From: an uncultured Clostridia bacterium
Lineage (GTDB): Bacteria; Bacillota; Clostridia; Oscillospirales; Ruminococcaceae
Reading direction: 5' to 3'
Length of the DNA stretch: 18,133 nucleotides
Assembly (NCBI GenBank): GCA_947588775.1
Contig: CANPZQ010000027.1
Span: 1 to 18,133 of the forward strand
The notes beneath the pieces are model-generated. The model saw only the letters and a program-made list of their open reading frames with translations. It did no database searches and was not told where the DNA came from. Position 1 is the first letter of the stretch. The number at the start of each line of letters is the position of its first letter. The position numbers and the translations under genes were made by a program. Below, piece after piece: positions 13,919-18,133 of this stretch.

Positions 13919-15814
13919 ATGCCGAAGCAGGAACCTATTTCCGCAAACCTTAAAATCACCGGAAGCTCCGACGACGCGTCGAAGCAGGGCTTCAGCACCG
14001 GAAACCGCTCCAAAGGAAAGCTCCTTTTGCGCCTTTGGCAGTATCTCGGGAAAAACAGGCTTCTTTTGGCCCTCGCGCTTATTCTTTCGGTATCGTCGAG
14101 CCTTCTCGCGCTCTACGGGCCGAAGCTCTCGGGACAGGCAATCAACGCCATAGACCTCGGCGCGGGAAAGGTCGATTTCGTGACGGTTTACCGCTGCTGC
14201 ATACTTATGGCAGCGTTCTATGTCGCATCCGCCGCGCTGACATATTTGCTGAACGCAGTTATGATACGGCTTTCAAAGAGGGTTTCAAAGCAGATGCGCC
14301 ACGACATCTTTGAAAACCTCGCCTCGCTTCCCGTAAGCTTCTTCGACAGGTTCCAGACGGGAAACATAATCAGCGTTGTTACATACGACGTCGACACCGT
14401 AAACCAGTCGATGTCCTCCGACCTTTTGCAGATTTTACAGAGCGTCGTAACGGTTACGGTTTCGTTTATAATGATGCTCACAATCGCGCCGAAGCTTGTC
14501 GTAATATTCCTGTTCACGGTCCCCGCGACGTTTGTCTTTACAAGCTGGCTCGCGAACCGCGTAAGGCCGATGTTCCGAAGAAGAAGCTCGAAGCTCGGCG
14601 AGCTTAACGGCTTTGTCGAGGAGATGATTTCGGGACAGCGGACGATTCGCGCATACGGCCGCGAGGAAGCGGTTCTTGAGCGGTTCGACGAAAAGAACAA
14701 AATCGCCGTTGACGCCTATACCGAGGCCGAGGCCAACGGCACGATTACCGGGCCGTCGGTTATGTTCATAAACAATATTTCGCTGACGCTGGTATGCGTA
14801 TTCGGCGCGCTTTTGTTCCTTAAAGGCGGCTCGGCGGCGGAGTATACCGCCGGCGCGGGCTTTGCGGCATGGTGGGCGGCGTTCTTCAACAGGCGGCTGC
14901 TTTTGGGGGACCTTTCGAGCTTTGTTCAGTATTCGAGAAAGTTCTCTGGGCCGATTAACGAGGTCGCAAACATAATCGCCGAGCTCCAAAGCGCGTTCGC
15001 GGCGGCGGAGAGGGTTTTCAGCCTTATCGACGCGGAGCCCGAGAAGCCGGATTCGCCGGACGCCGTTGAGCTTACCGATGTAAAGGGACGGGTCGAGCTT
15101 AAAAACGTCGACTTTTCATATGTCCCCGAGCACCCGATTATAAAGAATTTCAGCATGGTTGCCGAGCCGGGCTCGCTTACGGCAATCGTCGGCCCGACCG
15201 GCGCGGGAAAGACCACGGTCATCAACCTGCTTATGCGGTTTTACGATGTTGACGGCGGCTCGGTGACGGTCGACGGCAAGGACATACGCGGCCTGACGCG
15301 CGATTCGCTGAGGCGGGCGTATACGATGGTTTTACAGGACACATGGCTGTTCCACGGGACGATTTTTGAAAATATCGCCTACGGCAAGCCCGACGCGACG
15401 ATGGAGGAGGTCGTAAGGGCCGCGAAGGCTGCGAAGATTCATTCCTACATCTCCCGCCTGCCCGAGGGCTATAACACCGTGCTTTCCGACAACGGCACGA
15501 GCATTTCAAAGGGTCAGAAGCAGCTTCTTACGATTGCGCGGGCGATGCTCTTGGACGCGAATATGCTGATTCTGGACGAGGCCACGTCGAACGTCGACAC
15601 GAGAACCGAGCAGCAGATTCAGGCGGCGATGCGCGAGCTGATGAAGGGGAAAACCTGCTTCGTAATCGCGCACAGGCTCTCGACGATTCAGTCCGCGAAC
15701 ATGATTCTGGTCATGCGCGGCGGCGAAGTCGTCGAACAGGGAACCCACGAAAGCCTGATGGCCTCCGGCGGGTTCTATAAGCAGCTGTATGAGGCGCAGT
15801 TCGAGGAGGGGTGA
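13919..15814 (+). CDS. ABC exporter half-transporter, catalytic-site subunit
   Basis: The 631-residue partner of the preceding exporter subunit. A 35-residue polar N-terminus precedes the membrane domain (about 36-360), and the ATPase domain is about 388-631. Walker A is GPTGAGKTT (425-433), Q-loop Q473, Walker B LILD with the catalytic E554, and the switch histidine is H585. The signature is altered to SISKGQ (528-533) instead of LSGGQ. It therefore pairs with the intact LSGGQ of the other subunit to form the active site. The membrane domain carries an extra stretch of about 25 residues (303-329) in the external loop before the last membrane helix, with AGAGFAAWWAAFF inside. The ATG at 13919 begins one base after the upstream stop; an in-frame ATG at 13877 would overlap the first subunit and lacks a better binding site. 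Confidence 0.93.
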   Translation: MPKQEPISANLKITGSSDDASKQGFSTGNRSKGKLLLRLWQYLGKNRLLLALALILSVSSSLLALYGPKLSGQAINAIDLGAGKVDFVTVYRCCILMAAFYVASAALTYLLNAVMIRLSKRVSKQMRHDIFENLASLPVSFFDRFQTGNIISVVTYDVDTVNQSMSSDLLQILQSVVTVTVSFIMMLTIAPKLVVIFLFTVPATFVFTSWLANRVRPMFRRRSSKLGELNGFVEEMISGQRTIRAYGREEAVLERFDEKNKIAVDAYTEAEANGTITGPSVMFINNISLTLVCVFGALLFLKGGSAAEYTAGAGFAAWWAAFFNRRLLLGDLSSFVQYSRKFSGPINEVANIIAELQSAFAAAERVFSLIDAEPEKPDSPDAVELTDVKGRVELKNVDFSYVPEHPIIKNFSMVAEPGSLTAIVGPTGAGKTTVINLLMRFYDVDGGSVTVDGKDIRGLTRDSLRRAYTMVLQDTWLFHGTIFENIAYGKPDATMEEVVRAAKAAKIHSYISRLPEGYNTVLSDNGTSISKGQKQLLTIARAMLLDANMLILDEATSNVDTRTEQQIQAAMRELMKGKTCFVIAHRLSTIQSANMILVMRGGEVVEQGTHESLMASGGFYKQLYEAQFEEG

Positions 15815-15862
15815 GGGGAAAGGTGGGCTTTCGCTTCCGGCCTTCGGTCTCCAAAATCCCCC

Positions 15863-15891
15863 TTGACATCCCCCTCCCAATCTGCTATAAT
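15863..15891 (+). promoter_or_regulatory. Perfect-consensus sigma-A promoter of the riboswitch
   Basis: TTGACA (15863-15868), exactly 17 nt, and TATAAT (15886-15891), with an extended TGC before the -10. The predicted start near 15898 is at the first base of the riboswitch stem. No terminator separates it from the ABC operon upstream. Confidence 0.93.
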
Positions 15892-15898
15892 ACCCCTT

Positions 15899-15987
15899 GA
15901 TAAGGGAGTAGTTGGCGCGCGAGCGTTACCCTGCCAACAAGCGCGGCGCGTGGGCGTCTGGTCGGGTTATAAACAACAAGACTTATC
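15899..15987 (+). promoter_or_regulatory. yybP-ykoY manganese riboswitch aptamer
   Basis: The two conserved ends of the yybP-ykoY aptamer are present: GGGAGTAG (15904-15911) at the 5' side and AACAAGAC (15975-15982) at the 3' side. They are closed by the stem GATAAG/CTTATC (15899-15904 with 15982-15987). The middle can fold into GC-rich hairpins, for example GTTGGC with GCCAAC (15911-15916, 15933-15938), but I could not settle its fold by eye. The class is known to sense Mn2+ and to control manganese exporters. The 3' strand of the closing stem is also part of the terminator, so ligand binding should allow read-through. Confidence 0.85.
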
Positions 15988-16014
15988 TGCTTTCGGGCAG
16001 ATAAGTCCTTTTTT
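15980..16014 (+). terminator. Riboswitch-controlled intrinsic terminator
   Basis: GACTTATCTGC (15980-15990), loop TTTCGG and GCAGATAAGTC (15997-16007) form a perfect 11-bp stem, followed by C and six Ts. The left arm contains CTTATC of the aptamer closing stem, so the two structures exclude each other. This predicts transcription off without metal and on with Mn2+. Confidence 0.92.
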
Positions 16015-16046
16015 ATCCCTTAATCCGTTAAAAAAGAGGTTTTAAT

Positions 16047-17036
16047 ATGTCAATCTGGCTCCACTTTTTCCTGTTCGCGGTGGGAATCGTTCTCATCGTC
16101 AAGGGCGGCGACTTCTTCGTCGACTCCGCCTCCTACATCGCCGAAATCTCCGGGATTCCGAAGTTCATCGTCGGCGCGACCATCGTTTCCCTCGCAACAA
16201 CAATGCCCGAGATGCTCGTTTCGGTGATGGCTTCGTTCCAGGGCGCGTCGCTCGCCGACCCTGCCGAGGCCGCCGGAAAATTCTCGATGGCCGTCGGAAA
16301 CGCGGTCGGCTCCGTCACCGCAAACACCGGCCTGATTCTCTCAATCGGGATTCTGTTCATGTCCATCACGCTTTCGCGGAAAAAATTCCTCGTCAAGGGG
16401 CTTTTGCTGATTGCCGCAGTAACAACCGTCTGGCTCGGCTGCCTTTCGGGGAAGCTCTCAATCGTCGCGAGCGTTATTTTGCTCACAATTTTCGCGATTT
16501 TCGTCTTTGAAAACATAAAATCCGCAAAAAGCGACCTCTCGGGAAGCGACGAGCGGCCGAAATTTGTCAAAAAGGAATTTATTATAAAGATTATACTCTT
16601 TGTAATAGGCGCGGCGATGCTTGTCGTCGGCTCCGACCTGCTTGTCGACCACGGCACGCCGATTGCGCAGTTTTTAAAGGTTCCGGACGGAATTATCGCG
16701 GTCACGATGATTGCAATCGGGACCTCGCTGCCCGAGCTCGTAACGACGATTACGGCGATTGTCAAGAAGCAGTCCGGCCTTTCGGCGGGAAACATAATCG
16801 GCGCGAACATCATCGACATGACGCTGATTCTGCCGCTCAGCTCGCTTGTTTCGGGCGGCCGCCTCACCATCGACTCGCAGGGCCTGACCTACGACATGCC
16901 CGCCTGCCTGATTATAACGCTCCTCGCGATGGTTCCGACGCTTATTACCGAGAAGTTCCGCAAGTGGCAGGGCGTCGCGATGCTCGCGGCGTATGCGGGG
17001 TATCTGGTGATTATTATCGGGGCGGGGGCGGTGTGA
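16047..17036 (+). CDS. CaCA-family cation exchanger, probable manganese exporter
   Basis: A membrane protein of 329 aa with about ten hydrophobic segments and the two alpha-repeats of Na+/Ca2+ exchangers. Repeat 1 has ATTMPEMLVS (50-59; E55) and GNAVGSVTANTGL (84-96). Repeat 2 has GTSLPELVTT (225-234; E230) and GNIIGANIIDMTL (248-260). The two glutamates that hold the cation are kept. Repeat 1 departs from the usual GSNIFN pattern. The two repeats are joined by a charged loop (about 157-178). AGAGG lies 7 nt before the ATG. The upstream Mn2+ riboswitch suggests that manganese, not only calcium, is the exported ion; this is inferred. Similar proteins are often named YrbG or calcium/sodium antiporter. 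Confidence 0.92.
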   Translation: MSIWLHFFLFAVGIVLIVKGGDFFVDSASYIAEISGIPKFIVGATIVSLATTMPEMLVSVMASFQGASLADPAEAAGKFSMAVGNAVGSVTANTGLILSIGILFMSITLSRKKFLVKGLLLIAAVTTVWLGCLSGKLSIVASVILLTIFAIFVFENIKSAKSDLSGSDERPKFVKKEFIIKIILFVIGAAMLVVGSDLLVDHGTPIAQFLKVPDGIIAVTMIAIGTSLPELVTTITAIVKKQSGLSAGNIIGANIIDMTLILPLSSLVSGGRLTIDSQGLTYDMPACLIITLLAMVPTLITEKFRKWQGVAMLAAYAGYLVIIIGAGAV

Positions 17037-17247
17037 GGGGGCACGTGTCTTTCCCGTACAAATAAATGTATGAAAAACAGCTGTTGGAACAGATTATCCT
17101 TACTGCTTCCGCCAGAACATCAACTCGCTTTACGACCTCGCCATCTGGAGTTGAACTTTTGATATATTCTCATTCCGATATTTCCCGTTCCTTCCCGGAT
17201 TTCTGCTTTTTTCACAGCAAATATCAATCAATTCGCATGAAATATCA
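17037..17247. other. Intergenic stretch, possibly with a decayed coding remnant
   Basis: No gene is supported here and the composition is more AT-rich than its surroundings. A short frame (about 17079-17158) reads DYPYCFRQNINSLYDLAIWS and ends in TGA; it has a protein-like composition but no start codon or binding site. It could be a gene remnant or chance. No terminator for the exchanger gene is seen. Confidence 0.35.
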
Positions 17248-17276
17248 TTGATTTTTCCCGAGAAACGGAGTAAAAT
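17248..17276 (+). promoter_or_regulatory. Sigma-A-type promoter of the surface protein gene
   Basis: TTGATT (17248-17253), a 17-nt spacer and TAAAAT (17271-17276). Transcription would start near 17283. A small GGTA-TTTTT-TACC hairpin (17284-17296) would lie at the start of the transcript. Confidence 0.65.
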
Positions 17277-17320
17277 TAGGGTAGGTATTTTTTACCGAGA
17301 AATTTAAGGAGGAACATTTT

Positions 17321-17992
17321 ATGAAGAAAATTTTATCCGCTGCGATTGCGGCAATCATGATTCTGAGCCTCTCGCTCTGCGCTTTCGCCGACTATGACCC
17401 CGCTCTTGAAATCGGCCTGTTCATCGGCAACCCCGACAACGGTGGCTGGACTGCCGTCGACACCGTTACCGTCGACAAGCCCGGCACCTACAGCCTTTCC
17501 TATGAGGGCGAAGCCAAGGCTCTTGACTGGATTCTCATCAGAACCGTCGAGCAGAATGCTACCACCGCAATGGAGGCCGGAACCGAAATCAAGACCACTT
17601 CAGTTAAGGTCGACGGCGTTGACCTGACTTTCAAGGGAAGCACCGAATTCACCGAGAAAACCGGCTTCGGCGGCACCTTTGAGGTTCAGTATTTCGTCCA
17701 CGCCATCGGCGTTGACAACTGCGACAATGAGCCTGCTGAAGGTTCCAAGGTCGAAGTTACCTTTATCGTAGACCCCGCCAACGCTCCTGCCGAAGAAGCC
17801 GCCCCCGCTGAGGAAGCGGCACCTGCCGAAGAGGCCGCTCCCGCCGAGGAGGCTGCGCCTGCCGAAGCCGCTACCGAGGCTCCCGCAACTGCCGAAGCTC
17901 CTGCCTCCGAGGCTCCGAAAACCGGCGTTGCGCTCGCGGTTATCCCCGCTGTGATGGCTCTTGCCGCCGCAGTCGTTTCCAAGAAGCACTGA
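17321..17992 (+). CDS. Secreted or wall-associated protein with PAEEAA repeats and PKTG tail
   Basis: The 223-residue protein starts with a signal peptide (MKKILSAAIAAIMILSLSLC, probable cut after AFA at residue 23). Residues 24-152 look like one beta-sandwich domain, with GGWTAVDTVTVDKPGTYSLS (41-60) and an end at VEVTFIVDP; I cannot name its family, though a binding module is possible. Residues 155-178 are four copies of APAEEA, followed by an Ala/Pro/Glu/Thr spacer. The C-terminus is PKTG (199-202), a hydrophobic stretch and KKH, the layout of a sortase signal but without the leucine of LPxTG. AAGGAGG lies 8 nt before the ATG. It has its own promoter and a strong terminator, so it is a single-gene unit. 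Confidence 0.85.
   Translation: MKKILSAAIAAIMILSLSLCAFADYDPALEIGLFIGNPDNGGWTAVDTVTVDKPGTYSLSYEGEAKALDWILIRTVEQNATTAMEAGTEIKTTSVKVDGVDLTFKGSTEFTEKTGFGGTFEVQYFVHAIGVDNCDNEPAEGSKVEVTFIVDPANAPAEEAAPAEEAAPAEEAAPAEEAAPAEAATEAPATAEAPASEAPKTGVALAVIPAVMALAAAVVSKKH
17783..17854 (+). repeat. Four tandem 18-bp coding repeats (APAEEA)
   Basis: Four in-frame 18-bp units encode APAEEA, followed by a partial fifth (to 17869). The units differ only at synonymous third positions, so the peptide has been conserved while the DNA diverged. Confidence 0.9.
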
Positions 17993-18010
17993 GTTTCGGA
18001 ATAACTAAAA

Positions 18011-18039
18011 CCGCCGTCTTAGAGATGGCGGTTTTTTTT
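18011..18039 (+). terminator. Intrinsic terminator of the surface protein gene
   Basis: CCGCCGTCT-TAG-AGATGGCGG forms a 9-bp stem with one G-U pair, followed by eight Ts (18032-18039). It begins 19 nt after the stop codon. Confidence 0.93.
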
Positions 18040-18086
18040 GTGCATGGTTGAGTTTTGGGGACGGTTTTCGGCATACTCCCACCGCC

Positions 18087-18133
18087 CGCGCGGCGGAAAA
18101 AGCTGTTGCTTTGGCCCCACCCGCCCGCCCTCC
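18087..18133 (+). repeat. Partial second copy of the 83-bp inverted-repeat element
   Basis: CGCGCGGCGGAAAAAGCTG here matches CGCGCGGCGGAGAAAGCTG on the minus strand of 11493-11475 with one difference. After a variable stretch of 10-11 nt, both continue with CCCACCCGCCCGCCC. The copy is cut by the window end, before the second inverted end would be reached. Confidence 0.7.

Noticed and set aside
15815..15862. A terminator after the ABC operon
   Set aside because: No stem with a following T-run is visible; read-through into the riboswitch region is possible.
17783..17869. A CRISPR-like tandem repeat
   Set aside because: Units are 18 bp, directly adjacent without spacers, and in frame within a coding region.

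Overview
The window looks like the chromosome of a G+C-rich, probably spore-forming clostridial member of the Bacillota (Oscillospirales/Ruminococcaceae-like). This rests on the S10-spc ribosomal gene order, a zinc-ribbon S14, the sporulation-linked yabP-yabQ-divIC-yabR cluster, clean AGGAGG ribosome binding sites, and a surface protein with a PKTG tail. The taxonomic placement is inference. There are no RNA genes, CRISPR arrays or insertion sequences in view.

Layout. (1) Positions 1-7108, minus strand: a sigma-A-type promoter (7108-7079), a leader of about 320 nt, then rpsJ-rplC-rplD-rplW-rplB-rpsS-rplV-rpsC-rplP-rpmC-rpsQ-rplN-rplX-rplE-rpsN; rpsN is cut by the window start. (2) 7180-7872, minus: a small lipoprotein of unknown function. 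(3) 7978-9733, minus: yabP-yabQ-divIC-yabR, with a sigma-E-like sporulation promoter in front and an intrinsic terminator behind. (4) 9753-11362, minus: a solute-binding lipoprotein without permease genes, with its own promoter, operator-like repeats and terminator. (5) 11260-11749: a gene-poor stretch holding an 83-bp element with 16-bp inverted ends; a partial copy of this element lies at the right edge of the window (18087-18133). (6) 11689-15814, plus: a promoter, a VOC metalloenzyme and two ABC exporter half-transporters, tightly packed. (7) 15863-17036, plus: a perfect-consensus promoter, a yybP-ykoY (Mn2+) riboswitch with an overlapping terminator, and a cation exchanger of the CaCA family. 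(8) 17248-18039, plus: a promoter, a secreted or surface protein with PAEEAA repeats and a PKTG tail, and a terminator.

How the parts work together. The ribosomal operon is housekeeping. The yab cluster joins sporulation (yabP, yabQ) to cell division (divIC) and an S1-type RNA-binding protein. The two ABC proteins form one heterodimer: every degenerate ATPase motif falls in one composite site and every intact motif in the other. The riboswitch predicts that the CaCA exchanger exports manganese. The strongest leads are the riboswitch-exchanger pairing, the 83-bp inverted-repeat element with its second copy, and the sigma-E-like promoter that fits exactly between a terminator and yabP. I did not find a clearly new multi-gene system.
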